Source: Peptacetobacter hominis
Lineage (GTDB): Bacteria > Bacillota > Clostridia > Peptostreptococcales > Peptostreptococcaceae
Length of the DNA: 64,000 nt
Reading direction: 5' to 3'
NCBI RefSeq assembly: GCF_006861675.1
Contig: NZ_SGJB01000001.1
Location: forward strand, 205,045 to 269,044
The number at the start of each line of letters is the position of its first letter. Position 1 is the first letter of the stretch. The notes under the pieces were generated by a model. The model did no database searches. It saw nothing but the letters and a program-made list of their open reading frames with translations, and had not been told where the DNA came from. Position numbers and translations under genes: made by a program. This document shows, piece after piece, positions 53,887-63,974 of the stretch.

Positions 53887-55095
53887 ATGAAACTTGGAAT
53901 ATTAGGATATGGAGTAGTGGGAAGTGGACTTATAAATATGATAGACAAGGATTCAAAGGACAGAGGGATAGAAATCAAAGGAATCCTTGTAAAAGACAAA
54001 AGAAAGCACATAGATAAAAAGCACTATGAAAAAATAACTGAAGATATAGAGGATATATTTTCTGAGGATATAGACACACTTGTAGAGCTTATAGGAGATG
54101 AGGAGAATGCATATAAGTATATAAAAAGAGCTCTGGAAAATGGAATAAATGTTGTAACAGCAAATAAGGCTGTTATAGCAGATTATGGAGATGAACTTAT
54201 AAATATCGCCAGAGAAAAAGGTGTTTCCCTGAGGTTTGAAGCATCTGTTGCAGGTGGAGTTCCTGTGATAAAAGTATTGAGTGAGGCTATGTCTGGAAAC
54301 CAGATAAAAAGTATAAATGCAATATTAAATGGAACTACTAACTTTATACTTTCAAAAATGCATGATGAAAAACTGGAGTATAAAGATGCTCTAAAAAAAG
54401 CTCAGGAAGTAGGATTTGCAGAAGCTGATCCGTCGGCAGATGTATTTGGATATGATGCGGCAAGAAAACTTGCTATACTTTCCAATATAGCTTTTGAAAA
54501 AAGAGTTAACTGGAAAGATCTATACATATGCGGTATAGATAAAGTATCAGCATTGGATATAGATTCAGCATCTGAGCTTGGATGTAGAATAAAGCTTATA
54601 TGTCATAGTGAAGTTGAAAATGGTAAAGTATCAGGATACGTTAGACCAGCTGCTGTTGAAACTGGCAATCCACTTTCTGGAATAGTAAATGAAAACAATC
54701 TTGTTGAAATATGTGGTGACTCTGTAGGTAAAATTGCTCTTGTAGGAAAGGGTGCTGGAAGTTTTGCGACAGGAAGTGCGGTATACTCTGATGTTACAGA
54801 TATAATTGAAAATCCGGGGTCAAATTTATCAGAAATATCTGATGAGATTACAAATGTATATAAAAATCCTGAAAAGAAAGAGGATTTTATAGTAAGATAT
54901 CCTGTTGAAAGTTATGAGGTTGTAGAAAATATTTTATCTGATAATAACTTAATCTTCAGAAAAATACTATCTAAAGATGGAGATATATCTGTATTTATTG
55001 AAAAAGTAACAGAAAAGAAACTTGATGAAATAGATGAATATCTGAAAAATACAGGTTTTCAGAAGTCTTCAATAAGAATTATCAAGATAGACTAA
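53887..55095 (+). CDS. hom: Homoserine dehydrogenase
   Basis: A 402-residue NAD(P)-dependent enzyme reducing aspartate semialdehyde to homoserine, on the route to threonine and methionine. GILGYGVVGSGL is the dinucleotide loop, VVTANKAVIA and ASVAGGVPVIKVL follow, NGTTNFILSKM and AEADPSADVFGYDAARKL form the active site. The last 70 residues form a compact ACT-like regulatory region. ATG follows TTGGAGGG. The T-box upstream suggests induction when threonyl-tRNA is uncharged. No thrB or thrC lies nearby. Confidence 0.95.
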   Translation: MKLGILGYGVVGSGLINMIDKDSKDRGIEIKGILVKDKRKHIDKKHYEKITEDIEDIFSEDIDTLVELIGDEENAYKYIKRALENGINVVTANKAVIADYGDELINIAREKGVSLRFEASVAGGVPVIKVLSEAMSGNQIKSINAILNGTTNFILSKMHDEKLEYKDALKKAQEVGFAEADPSADVFGYDAARKLAILSNIAFEKRVNWKDLYICGIDKVSALDIDSASELGCRIKLICHSEVENGKVSGYVRPAAVETGNPLSGIVNENNLVEICGDSVGKIALVGKGAGSFATGSAVYSDVTDIIENPGSNLSEISDEITNVYKNPEKKEDFIVRYPVESYEVVENILSDNNLIFRKILSKDGDISVFIEKVTEKKLDEIDEYLKNTGFQKSSIRIIKID

Positions 55096-55410
55096 AGATA
55101 AATCTTAGTATAAGTGATTTTTGTTCAAAAGATTAGTATAAGTAAACAGTAAAAAAATTAATAAAAACATGTTGTTTTATTGTACTAAACTTTATATAAA
55201 TTAATAAAAACTTCAGGAAAACAGGAAAACAGTGAATATATTGAAAACACTAGATTCTGTAAATGAACTCAAAAACTTATCGAAAAATTAATAAAAAGCA
55301 TTGAAAAAAGTATAACAAAGTAGTATAATATTTAATTTTAAAAAATGAGGTTTACAGAGTACTTTTCTTTGAGTATAATGAGTGTAACTTAAAGAAAAGG
55401 AAGGGATATT
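55096..55410 (+). promoter_or_regulatory. Regulatory region with tandem promoters and three 13-base repeats
   Basis: This 315-base gap has no gene. AAATTAATAAAAA occurs exactly three times (55155, 55198, 55285). Promoter 1 is TTGAAA (55301-55306)-N17-TATAAT (55324-55329); promoter 2 is TTTACA (55351-55356)-N17-TATAAT (55374-55379). A 13-bp inverted repeat (55362-55374 with 55387-55399, one G-T pair) flanks the second -10 box and could be an operator or, in the longer transcript, an RNA hairpin just ahead of the GGAAGGG ribosome site. Confidence 0.6.
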
Positions 55411-56025
55411 ATGTACGACCGACGATCTTTAAAAACAATATTTATGATAGTTTCAGGATCGGCTATACTGGCTTTTGGATTTTATAATTTCTATTATCTT
55501 AATGACATAACTGAAGGAGGTGTCCTAGGACTCTTACTTATATTAAAAAATATATTCAATATAGATATGTCAGTTGCCAGTATAATAATAGATGTTATGC
55601 TACTTGCAATGGGATATAAATTTTTCGGAAGAAAGTTTTTTATATACTCTGTTATAGCATCTGTATTTTTCTCAGTTCTTTACGGACTGTTCTCTTATAT
55701 AGGACCTGTACTTCCTAGATTTGGAATATTAACATCTTCAGTTTTAGGTGGATTATGTGTTGGTATAGGAAGTGGTATAGTAATAAAAGCTGGATGTGCG
55801 GCTGGAGGAGACGATGCACTTGCTCTTATGTTATCTAAGCTTTCATCTATAAAAATAGGAACTATATATGTAATTATGGATATAGTTGTGCTTTTGCTTT
55901 CATTGTATTATCTTTCAGTAGGAGATATTATGTATTCTATGATAGCAATTACAATAAGTGGAAAAGTAATCGATTTTGTATACGATTTTGGTGGTAAAAA
56001 TATAAACAAAATGAGAATTGCCTAA
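55411..56025 (+). CDS. YitT-family membrane protein, short form
   Basis: A 204-residue protein with about six membrane segments and the YitT-type stretches FYNFYYLNDITEGGVLGLLL and GIVIKAGCAAGGDDALALML (compare ASTGGTDIIA in the longer protein at 21333). It ends without the soluble DUF2179 domain. Function unknown; some relatives have been discussed as small-molecule or metabolite exporters without firm evidence. It has two promoters and its own terminator, so it is separately regulated. Confidence 0.87.
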   Translation: MYDRRSLKTIFMIVSGSAILAFGFYNFYYLNDITEGGVLGLLLILKNIFNIDMSVASIIIDVMLLAMGYKFFGRKFFIYSVIASVFFSVLYGLFSYIGPVLPRFGILTSSVLGGLCVGIGSGIVIKAGCAAGGDDALALMLSKLSSIKIGTIYVIMDIVVLLLSLYYLSVGDIMYSMIAITISGKVIDFVYDFGGKNINKMRIA

Positions 56026-56034
56026 GATATAGAT

Positions 56035-56062
56035 AAAAAGAAGCCTTTTGGCTTCTTTTTTT
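56035..56062 (+). terminator. Rho-independent terminator
   Basis: AAAAAGAAGCC and GGCTTCTTTTT form an 11-bp stem with loop TTTT, followed by more T. Confidence 0.88.
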
Positions 56063-56124
56063 GTTATTATTATATACACTAATTCAAAAATACATCATAA
56101 ATAATTAATTAACACAAAAAAGTA

Positions 56125-56153
56125 TTGAATAAAGAAAAGAAATAATGTATACT
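56125..56153 (+). promoter_or_regulatory. Promoter of gapA
   Basis: TTGAAT and TATACT with a 17-base spacer, about 70 bases ahead of the start codon. Confidence 0.6.
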
Positions 56154-56224
56154 AAATAATGTAAAAAATAGTAATAGTGAAACACATTAATATTATAGGT
56201 TATGTTATATGGGAGGAAAAACAA

Positions 56225-57241
56225 ATGGCAATAAAAGTAGGTATGAATGGATTCGGTAGAATAGGAAGAACAGTACTTAGAATTATTCAGAGCAACAATA
56301 TGGGGGAAGATATAGAACTTGTTGCAATAAATGCCAGAGCCAATACTGAAACTCTTGCACATCTTTTCAAATATGATTCTTGTTTTGGTATATTCAATGG
56401 GGATGTATGTGCCAAAGGGGAAAACGTTATGGAGATAAACGGAAAAGAAATAAAAATATTCAGATGTGCAGATCCAGAGGATATTCCATGGGGAGAGCTT
56501 GGAGTTGATATAGTAATAGAGTCTACTGGAAAATTCAGAGATAAGGAAAGTGTATCAAAACATATAAAAGCTGGTGCAAAAAAAGTCGTTATAACAGCAC
56601 CTGGTACTAATGAAGATATAACAATTGTAATGGGTGTAAACGAAGAAAAATATGATCCTGAAAAACACAATATAATATCAAATGCATCTTGTACTACAAA
56701 CTGTCTTGCACCTATGGCTAAGGTTATAAATGATAAATTTGGTATAGAGAGAGGACTTATAACAACTGTTCACTCATATACAAACGGACAGCAGATAGTA
56801 GATAAAACTCACAAGGATTTGAGAAGAGCAAGAGCAGCAGGAGAGTCTATAATACCTACAACAACAGGTGCAGCAAAGGCTGTATCTAAGGTACTTCCTG
56901 AACTTGCAGGAAAACTTAACGGTTTTGCTCTTAGAGTTCCTACACCAACAGTATCTCTTGTAGATATGGTATGCGAGCTTAAAAAGCCAGCAACTGTAGA
57001 GGAAATAAATGCAGCACTTAAGGAAGCTGCTGAAGGAGAAATGAAAGGAATACTTGGATATTGTGAACTACCACTTGTATCAGTTGATTATAAAGGTGAT
57101 TCAAGATCATCTATAATAGATGCATTATCAACAATGACTATAGAAGAAAAAATGTTTAAAATTGTTTCATGGTATGATAATGAGTGGGGGTATTCAGCAA
57201 GAACAGTAGATTTAGTAAAATATATAGCAGAAAGAATGTAA
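56225..57241 (+). CDS. gapA: Glyceraldehyde-3-phosphate dehydrogenase
   Basis: A 338-residue glycolytic enzyme. GMNGFGRIGR is the NAD loop (residues 6-15), the catalytic Cys156 is in SNASCTTNCLAP, and TGAAKAVSKVLPELAGKLNG and WYDNEWGYSARTVD are standard. The ATG at 56225 has GGGAGG eight to twelve bases upstream and gives the usual start AIKVGMNGFGRIG. It stands alone rather than with pgk and tpi, and has its own promoter and terminator. Confidence 0.97.
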   Translation: MAIKVGMNGFGRIGRTVLRIIQSNNMGEDIELVAINARANTETLAHLFKYDSCFGIFNGDVCAKGENVMEINGKEIKIFRCADPEDIPWGELGVDIVIESTGKFRDKESVSKHIKAGAKKVVITAPGTNEDITIVMGVNEEKYDPEKHNIISNASCTTNCLAPMAKVINDKFGIERGLITTVHSYTNGQQIVDKTHKDLRRARAAGESIIPTTTGAAKAVSKVLPELAGKLNGFALRVPTPTVSLVDMVCELKKPATVEEINAALKEAAEGEMKGILGYCELPLVSVDYKGDSRSSIIDALSTMTIEEKMFKIVSWYDNEWGYSARTVDLVKYIAERM

Positions 57242-57253
57242 GTTGTATTTGGC

Positions 57254-57288
57254 GACCAAGGTGAATGTATCACCTTGGTCATTTTTTA
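57254..57288 (+). terminator. Rho-independent terminator after gapA
   Basis: GACCAAGGTGA and TCACCTTGGTC form an 11-bp perfect stem with a five-base loop and a T run. Confidence 0.9.
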
Positions 57289-57846
57289 TGTTCAGGAAGG
57301 ATTTTAATTTCTAATAAGTAAAAATATATTGAAAATACTGTGTATAAGAAAAATAAATAGAAAGATACTACAAGTTGTTGGTTTGACTAGAATAGGAAAA
57401 TGTTTTTTGTAAAAAAGAAATTATATGGAGAAATAAAAAAATACGATAAAAAATATGCTTAAAAAGAAAAGTTTGATATTAATTTAAAGATTTTTTTTGA
57501 AAAAAATAAAAAAAATACAATATCAAAATGAGCGTGAAAATGAATAAAAAATAATCATAAACAACATTTTTTCAGAATATAGTAACAACTTGTAACAATG
57601 CTGAAAGTCGCTAGTTGTAAGTGATACGCTTAAAATATCACAAAATAATGCCGAAAATAATAAACTCAAAAATGCCTGATGCTATTCAATTATCTGAAAA
57701 GACTGACCTTTGTGCAAACATTTGGCTGATAAAAGTTAAACAAATTATGTTGCAAAAAATATAAAATGAAAGTATAATGTAATTAGAAACAACAAACAAC
57801 AAACAACCATAAAAAAATCATATTGATTTCAGAAAGGAAGATTATT
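57289..57846 (+). promoter_or_regulatory. Long AT-rich upstream region of the Gate-domain gene
   Basis: About 560 bases without a gene. Near its end TTGCAA (57750-57755) and TATAAT (57773-57778) form a promoter with 17-base spacing. The transcript then begins near a run of AACAACAAACAACAAAC units (57787-57806), unstructured and free of G. The stretch 57580-57720 is less AT-rich than the rest and could hold regulator sites, but I recognise no known motif. Confidence 0.5.
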
Positions 57847-58989
57847 ATGGAAAAGAAAAAAGTCAAAGCGGTCAGTACTGAAACCTTTGTATTTTTAGCA
57901 GTGCTAATATTGGTATTCGGTTATATCGGTAGAATAATGGGTGTTGGGCCAATGTTCAAAACAATGATGGCTACAGCGCATGACCTATTATTACAGACAG
58001 TATTCCTAATCATGGCACTAGCAGTTTTAGCAGGAGCTCTTAGTGCACTATTATCTGAGTTTGGTGTAATAGCATTAATAAATAAGATATTCGCACCTAT
58101 AATGAAACCAGTATATGGACTTCCAGGAGCAAGTATAACTGGTGCAGTTGCAACTTATTTATCAGATAACCCAGCTATAATATCATTCGCTAAAGACAAA
58201 TCATTTACTCAGTATTTCAAAAAATACCAGACACCAGCGTTATGTAACCTTGGTACAGCATTTGGTATGGGTCTTATAGTTACAACTTTCATGATGGCGC
58301 AGGGAAAAGAATATATGCTTCCAGCACTTATAGGAAACCTTGGAGCTATAATAGGATCTGTAATATCTGTTAGACTTATGTTAATGCAGACTAAGAAATA
58401 CTATGGAGATGCAGCTATGGATTCTGTTGGAGATGCAGCTGATGTATCAGAAGGTGAATTCAGAGAAGTAAGAGAAGGAAATCTTTTCCAGAGAGTTCTT
58501 GATGCTATGCTTGAAGGTGGTAAACTTGGTGTTGACATGGGTATGGCTATAATACCAGGGGTATTAATAGTTTGTACAGGTGTTATGATGCTTACATTTG
58601 GACCATCAGCTGATGGAACTTATACAGGAGCAGCATACGAAGGTGTTAAGCTTCTTCCTCTATTAGGTGAAAAAATAAAATTCATAATAGAACCTCTATT
58701 TGGATTTAAATCTCCAGAAGCTATAGCATTCCCTATAACATCTCTAGGAGCAGTTGGAGCGGCAATGTCACTTGTTCCAGAATTTATAAAAAATGGTGTT
58801 GTTACACCTAACGATATAGCAGTATTCACAGCTATGGGTATGTGTTGGTCAGGATACCTAAGTACTCATATAGGTATGATGGACGCACTAGATGCAAGAC
58901 CTTTAGCAAGTAAAGCGATAGTATCTCATACAATAGGTGGTCTTTGTGCAGGTGTTGCAGCGCATCTGATCTTTATGCTAGTAGGATAG
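57847..58989 (+). CDS. Gate-domain (nucleoside recognition) membrane protein
   Basis: A 380-residue membrane protein with about eight segments. It has two Gate-type regions, around residues 45-180 and 235-375, like SpmA/SpmB and nucleoside transporter gates. Notable conserved-looking stretches are ATYLSDNPAIISFAKD, TPALCNLGTAFGMGLIVTTFMM and FPITSLGAVGAAMSL. Role unknown; candidates are solute channels. The ATG at 57847 follows GAAAGGAAG. Codon choice here (TTA, GCA, CCA) differs a little from neighbours and may reflect high expression, as may the strong promoter. Confidence 0.8.
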   Translation: MEKKKVKAVSTETFVFLAVLILVFGYIGRIMGVGPMFKTMMATAHDLLLQTVFLIMALAVLAGALSALLSEFGVIALINKIFAPIMKPVYGLPGASITGAVATYLSDNPAIISFAKDKSFTQYFKKYQTPALCNLGTAFGMGLIVTTFMMAQGKEYMLPALIGNLGAIIGSVISVRLMLMQTKKYYGDAAMDSVGDAADVSEGEFREVREGNLFQRVLDAMLEGGKLGVDMGMAIIPGVLIVCTGVMMLTFGPSADGTYTGAAYEGVKLLPLLGEKIKFIIEPLFGFKSPEAIAFPITSLGAVGAAMSLVPEFIKNGVVTPNDIAVFTAMGMCWSGYLSTHIGMMDALDARPLASKAIVSHTIGGLCAGVAAHLIFMLVG

Positions 58990-59027
58990 TATAATAAAAT
59001 AAAGAATAATTATGATAAGATAAATAG

Positions 59028-59067
59028 AAGAACTACTGTACCATAATGGTTACAGTAGTTCTTTTTA
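59028..59067 (+). terminator. Rho-independent terminator
   Basis: AAGAACTACTGTA and TACAGTAGTTCTT form a 13-bp stem with a ten-base loop and a T run. Confidence 0.85.
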
Positions 59068-59218
59068 TATTGAAAACAAAATGTTTTAATATAAAATATA
59101 AAAAGAGCAGGTGATTATTTCTTATAAATATGTTACAATTTAATAATATGGACATATGGTTTTATCACCAGGTATAAAACCGTTTGCCCATTATAGCAGC
59201 AAAAAATGGAGGGAAATT

Positions 59219-62200
59219 ATGAGTAAATTTTATAAGGTTGGAGTGGATGTCGGATCTACTACTGTAAAAATAGTAGTATTGAATGACAGTAATGAAATAC
59301 TTTATAAAGAGTATAGAAGACATTTTTCAGATGTTAAAAAATCTTTGACTGAAGCACTTGAAAATATTAAAGATATAACAGAAGGAAAAAATATAAAAAT
59401 AGTTATAACAGGATCTGGAGGAATGGGAGTCTCAGAAAAACTGGGTGTAAAATTCGTTCAGGAAGTAATTTCCAGTACAAGAGCAATAGAATATTATCAT
59501 CCTGAAACAGATGTTGTTGTAGAACTCGGTGGAGAAGATGCAAAAGTAACATATCTTACTGGTGGTATAGATCAGAGAATGAATGGTATATGTGCAGGTG
59601 GTACAGGTGCATTTATAGACCAGATGGCAACTCTTCTAAAAACTGATGCAGCAGGACTTAATGAACTTGCGAAAGATTATGATACTATATATCCGATAGC
59701 ATCTAGATGTGGTGTATTTGCCAAAACTGATATACAGCCACTTATAAACGATGGTGCCAAAAAGACTAATATAGCGATGAGTATATTCAACGCTGTTGTA
59801 GTACAGACTGTCAGTGTGCTTTCATGCGGAAGAAAAATAGAAGGAAATGTAGCTTTTCTGGGGGGACCACTTTATTTCCTTTCAGAACTTAGAAGAGCAT
59901 TTAAAAATGTACTTGAGCTTAAAGATGAAAATATTATATTTCCTGAAAATGCCCAGCTTTATATAGCTATTGGTGCAGCTCTTATATCAGAAGAGGAAGA
60001 AGAAAAATCTCTTGATGAAATAATTAATACTTTAAAAAGTATAAAGGCTATAGATGATGCTAATGTAAATCTTCTTGAGCCTCTTTTTAAGGATGAGGAA
60101 GAATATAGAGAGTTTAAGGAAAGACATGATAAAGATGTAATTGAAAAATATGATATAAATAAATATGAAGGTAATTGTTTTTTAGGTATAGATGCAGGAT
60201 CTACTACTACAAAAGCGGCTCTTATAGGGGACAATGGAGAGTTCCTTTACTCTTACTATTCAAGTAACGAAGGAAGCCCTCTTAAAACAACTATAAAAAT
60301 AATGAAGGAAATATACAGCATACTTCCTAAAAAATGCAGAATAGCTGCAGCTACAGCAACAGGATATGGAGAAGGGCTTATAAAAAGAGCTCTTAAACTT
60401 GATTTCGGTGAAATAGAGACAATTGCACACTATAAAGCCGCTAAATTCTTCAATAAAGATGTAGATTTTATACTTGATATCGGCGGTCAGGATATGAAGT
60501 GCCTGAAGATAAAAAATGGAGTTATAGAAAATATCATACTTAACGAGGCATGTTCTTCAGGATGTGGATCGTTCCTTGAAACATTTGCAAAATCATTATC
60601 TATGGATATAAAAGAATTTGCGAAGGAAGGGATATTCTCTAAAAAGCCGGTAGATCTTGGTTCAAGATGTACAGTATTTATGAATTCAAGAGTAAAACAG
60701 GCTCAGAAAGAAGGTGCAGAAATTGCTGATATATCTGCAGGACTTTCTTATTCAGTTATAAAGAACGCAATGTTCAAAGTAATAAAAATGAAGGATATAA
60801 ATGAAATCGGAGACAATATAGTTGTACAGGGTGGAACTTTCTATAACGATCTTGTTTTACGTGCATTTGAAAAACTTATAGGCAAGGAAGTAATAAGACC
60901 CGGAATAGCAGGAATAATGGGAGCTTTTGGAGCTGCTCTTGTCGCAAAGGAAAGATACAGAGAGGGATATATAACAGAAATACTTGGAAATGATGAACTT
61001 GATAACCTTAGTATAGAAACAAATGTTACAAGATGTAAGGGATGTTCAAACAGATGTCTTCTTACTATAAATAGATTCTCTGATACAGAAGTATTTATAT
61101 CAGGAAACAGATGTGAAAGAGGAGAAGCCATATATAGTGGAGTAAGAAAGAAAAAATCTGATGATGAAATAAATCTGTTCAAATATAAGTATGATAGATT
61201 ATTCAAATATAAGCCTCTTAAACCGGAAGAAGCACCAAGAGGTGAGATAGGTATACCTAGAGTACTTAATATGTACGAAGACTATCCTTTCTGGTATACA
61301 TTCTTTACAAATCTTGGATTTAGAACTGTGCTTTCAGGAAGAACCTCAAAACAGATGTATGAAAAAGGTATAACAAGTATTGCATCTGATACAGCATGTT
61401 ATCCTGCAAAACTTGTCCATGGACATATAGAGGATCTTATAGAAAAAGGAATAAAAACAATATTCTATCCTTGTGTTACAAATGAAGATAGAGAAGATGA
61501 AAAAGCAGACAACTATTATAACTGTCCGGTAGTAGTTTCATATTCAGAAGTAATAAAAAATAATGTAGATAATATAAGAAAGAAAAATATAAGATATATA
61601 AATCCATTTATAAGTATAAACAACAAAGAAAAACTTAAAAAGAGATTATATACAGAGCTTTCAAAATACTATGATGTATCAAAATCTGAAATTGAAAAAG
61701 CTGTTGATGAAGCAACAAAAGAACATATCAGATTCAGAAAAGATATGATGGAACAGGGTGAAAAAGCAGTTAAATATCTTGATAAACACAATATGAAAGG
61801 TATTGTATTATCAGGTAGACCTTATCATATAGATCCGGAAATAAACCACGGTATGCCTGAGCTTATAAATTCTCTTGGAATGGCTGTTCTTACAGAGGAT
61901 TCAATATGTCATCTTGGAAAACTTGAAAGACCTCTTAGAGTCGTGGATCAGTGGGTATATCATTCAAGATTATACAAGGCAGCTGCATTTGTAAGAGAGC
62001 ATGACAATATAGAACTTGTGCAGCTTAACTCATTTGGATGTGGACTTGATGCGGTAACTACAGATCAGGTTCAGGAAATTCTGGAAGAAAAAGAAAAAAT
62101 ATATACTCTTCTGAAAATAGACGAAGGAAATAACCTTGGAGCAGCAAAAATAAGACTTAGATCTCTGAAAGCGGCTATGGAGGAAAGAGATCAGAGCGGT

Positions 62201-63484
62201 ATAAAACCAAGTAGAATAAAAGCAAGAAAAATAAAATACGCCAAAAATAATAAAATAACACCAGAAAGAACAATACTTGCCCCTCAGATGGCTCCTATGC
62301 AGTTCGATTTTATAGAGGCTGCCATGAGACAGAGTGGATTAAATGTGGTTCTTTTAAAAGATGAAAGTCCGGAAATAATAGAGGAAGGACTTAAATATGT
62401 AAATAATGATGCCTGTTTCCCTGCAATAATAGTTGTAGGCCAGCTTATAAAAGCTCTTAAGTCAGGTAAATATGACCTTAACAATACCTCTGTAGCTATA
62501 ACACAGACTGGTGGTGGATGTAGAGCGACTAACTATATAGGATTCCTTAGAAAAGCACTTCATGATGCAGGTTTTGGAAATATACCTGTAATAGCACTTA
62601 GTGTATCGGGTCTTGAAGACAGTGGAATCATGGATAATATAACGCTTAAAATGGCTAACAGACTTCTTATGGGTGTTATATATGGAGATCTTTTAATGAA
62701 AGTTCTTCTTAGAGTAAGACCTTATGAAAAAGTTCATGGAAGTGCCAATAAACTTTATGAAAAATGGAAAGTAAGATGTATAGAGTCACTAAAAAGACCA
62801 AAATTCAAAGAGTTTAAGAATAATATAAGATCTATTGTAAAAGAATTTGATACACTTGAATTAAAAAATATAGAAAAACCAAGAGTAGGACTTGTGGGAG
62901 AAATACTTGTCAAATTCCATCCTGTGGCAAACAATAATCTTGTTGAAATTCTTGAAAAAGAAGGAGCAGAGGCTGTTGTACCGGAGCTTATGAATTTCTT
63001 TATGGCATGTGCGCTTAATACTATATATAAATATGAAAATCTTGAGGGGACAAAGAAAAACAGCTTCCTTGCAAATGCATTTATAAAAATAATAGAACTT
63101 TATCAGAAGACATATAACGATGCTCTTAGAAAAAGTAAAAGGTTCACACCTATAAAACCTATAAAAGAAATGGCTAAAGCTACAGAAAAAGTTGTATCAA
63201 TAGGAAATCAGACTGGTGAAGGATGGCTTCTTCCGGCAGAAATGATAGAACTTATAGAAGATGGAGCAAATAATATAATATGTATGCAGCCATTTGGATG
63301 TTTACCTAACCATATAATAGGAAAAGGTGTAATAAAGGAAATGAAACGACAGTTCCCTGAATCGAATATAATACCTATAGATTATGATCCATCGGCAAGT
63401 TCTGTAAACCAGCTTAACAGAATAAAACTTATGCTTTCAAAAGCTTTTCTTGAGATAAGAAAAAAACAAAGCCTTGAATCATAA
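59219..63484 (+). CDS. Giant acyl-CoA dehydratase activase-family protein
   Basis: A 1421-residue protein of the family that combines two BadF/HgdC-type ATPase modules with a C-terminal DUF2229/HgdB-like region. Module 1 starts [14 protein letters not shown] near residue 7 and has [11 protein letters not shown]; module 2 starts [14 protein letters not shown] near residue 322 and has the cysteine-rich [13 protein letters not shown] that can hold a bridging Fe-S cluster, then VQGGTFYN. The later part has [47 protein letters not shown] and [10 protein letters not shown], with several Cys for more clusters. HgdC-type activases use ATP to give one high-energy electron to a dehydratase, but no dehydratase subunits are adjacent. 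The role of these long proteins is not established. ATG at 59219 follows GGAGGG. Confidence 0.92.
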   Translation: MSKFYKVGVDVGSTTVKIVVLNDSNEILYKEYRRHFSDVKKSLTEALENIKDITEGKNIKIVITGSGGMGVSEKLGVKFVQEVISSTRAIEYYHPETDVVVELGGEDAKVTYLTGGIDQRMNGICAGGTGAFIDQMATLLKTDAAGLNELAKDYDTIYPIASRCGVFAKTDIQPLINDGAKKTNIAMSIFNAVVVQTVSVLSCGRKIEGNVAFLGGPLYFLSELRRAFKNVLELKDENIIFPENAQLYIAIGAALISEEEEEKSLDEIINTLKSIKAIDDANVNLLEPLFKDEEEYREFKERHDKDVIEKYDINKYEGNCFLGIDAGSTTTKAALIGDNGEFLYSYYSSNEGSPLKTTIKIMKEIYSILPKKCRIAAATATGYGEGLIKRALKLDFGEIETIAHYKAAKFFNKDVDFILDIGGQDMKCLKIKNGVIENIILNEACSSGCGSFLETFAKSLSMDIKEFAKEGIFSKKPVDLGSRCTVFMNSRVKQAQKEGAEIADISAGLSYSVIKNAMFKVIKMKDINEIGDNIVVQGGTFYNDLVLRAFEKLIGKEVIRPGIAGIMGAFGAALVAKERYREGYITEILGNDELDNLSIETNVTRCKGCSNRCLLTINRFSDTEVFISGNRCERGEAIYSGVRKKKSDDEINLFKYKYDRLFKYKPLKPEEAPRGEIGIPRVLNMYEDYPFWYTFFTNLGFRTVLSGRTSKQMYEKGITSIASDTACYPAKLVHGHIEDLIEKGIKTIFYPCVTNEDREDEKADNYYNCPVVVSYSEVIKNNVDNIRKKNIRYINPFISINNKEKLKKRLYTELSKYYDVSKSEIEKAVDEATKEHIRFRKDMMEQGEKAVKYLDKHNMKGIVLSGRPYHIDPEINHGMPELINSLGMAVLTEDSICHLGKLERPLRVVDQWVYHSRLYKAAAFVREHDNIELVQLNSFGCGLDAVTTDQVQEILEEKEKIYTLLKIDEGNNLGAAKIRLRSLKAAMEERDQSGIKPSRIKARKIKYAKNNKITPERTILAPQMAPMQFDFIEAAMRQSGLNVVLLKDESPEIIEEGLKYVNNDACFPAIIVVGQLIKALKSGKYDLNNTSVAITQTGGGCRATNYIGFLRKALHDAGFGNIPVIALSVSGLEDSGIMDNITLKMANRLLMGVIYGDLLMKVLLRVRPYEKVHGSANKLYEKWKVRCIESLKRPKFKEFKNNIRSIVKEFDTLELKNIEKPRVGLVGEILVKFHPVANNNLVEILEKEGAEAVVPELMNFFMACALNTIYKYENLEGTKKNSFLANAFIKIIELYQKTYNDALRKSKRFTPIKPIKEMAKATEKVVSIGNQTGEGWLLPAEMIELIEDGANNIICMQPFGCLPNHIIGKGVIKEMKRQFPESNIIPIDYDPSASSVNQLNRIKLMLSKAFLEIRKKQSLES

Positions 63485-63537
63485 AAAAATTAATTATATA
63501 ATATAAATCTGAAATATAAACTGAAAGGAAGTATATT

Positions 63538-63918
63538 ATGGCAGAAACAATAAAACCATCAGAAATATATAAAGAAGGATATAACTGTGCTGAATCAGTG
63601 GTAATAGCATATAACAAAGAATTTGAATCAGATATACCATCAAGACTTTGTACGGCTCTTGGTGGAGGCTGTGGAGTTGCAAGCCTTTGTGGTGCGATAA
63701 ATGGTTCTACACTGATAATAGGACATGTAAAAGGAAGAGATGATGCATCAGGAGATAAGATGATATCAAAGAGATATGTTCAGGACTTTATGAAAACATT
63801 ACATGAAAGATATGGAACTCATATGTGTAAAGACTTAAAAGCCAATAAAGTTTCATGTGCTGAAATAATGGATATAAGTTATGAACTTGTAAAAGAAACT
63901 CTAAAAAAAGATTTATAA
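63538..63918 (+). CDS. C_GCAxxG_C_C family protein
   Basis: A 126-residue soluble protein with the family's cysteine pattern: GYNCAESV, LGGGCGVASLCGAINGS and the later CKDLKANKVSCAE. The four conserved Cys suggest a metal or Fe-S cluster, or a redox disulfide, but the function is unknown. ATG follows GAAAGGAAG. It lies 53 bases after the activase gene with no terminator between, so it is probably cotranscribed, and both being Cys-rich redox-type proteins makes a shared role possible. Confidence 0.9.
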   Translation: MAETIKPSEIYKEGYNCAESVVIAYNKEFESDIPSRLCTALGGGCGVASLCGAINGSTLIIGHVKGRDDASGDKMISKRYVQDFMKTLHERYGTHMCKDLKANKVSCAEIMDISYELVKETLKKDL

Positions 63919-63925
63919 GATTAGG

Positions 63926-63974
63926 TGCTGTCGCATTAACGTTTTTTATAACGTTTTGCGACAGCATTTTTTCT
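63926..63974 (+). terminator. Rho-independent terminator
   Basis: TGCTGTCGCA and TGCGACAGCA form a perfect 10-bp stem; an inner AACGTT/AACGTT pair extends it, and a T run follows. Confidence 0.88.

Noticed and set aside
57787..57806. AACAACAAAC units as a phase-variable simple repeat
   Set aside because: The units are imperfect, few and outside the coding frame and promoter spacer. They look like an unstructured leader.
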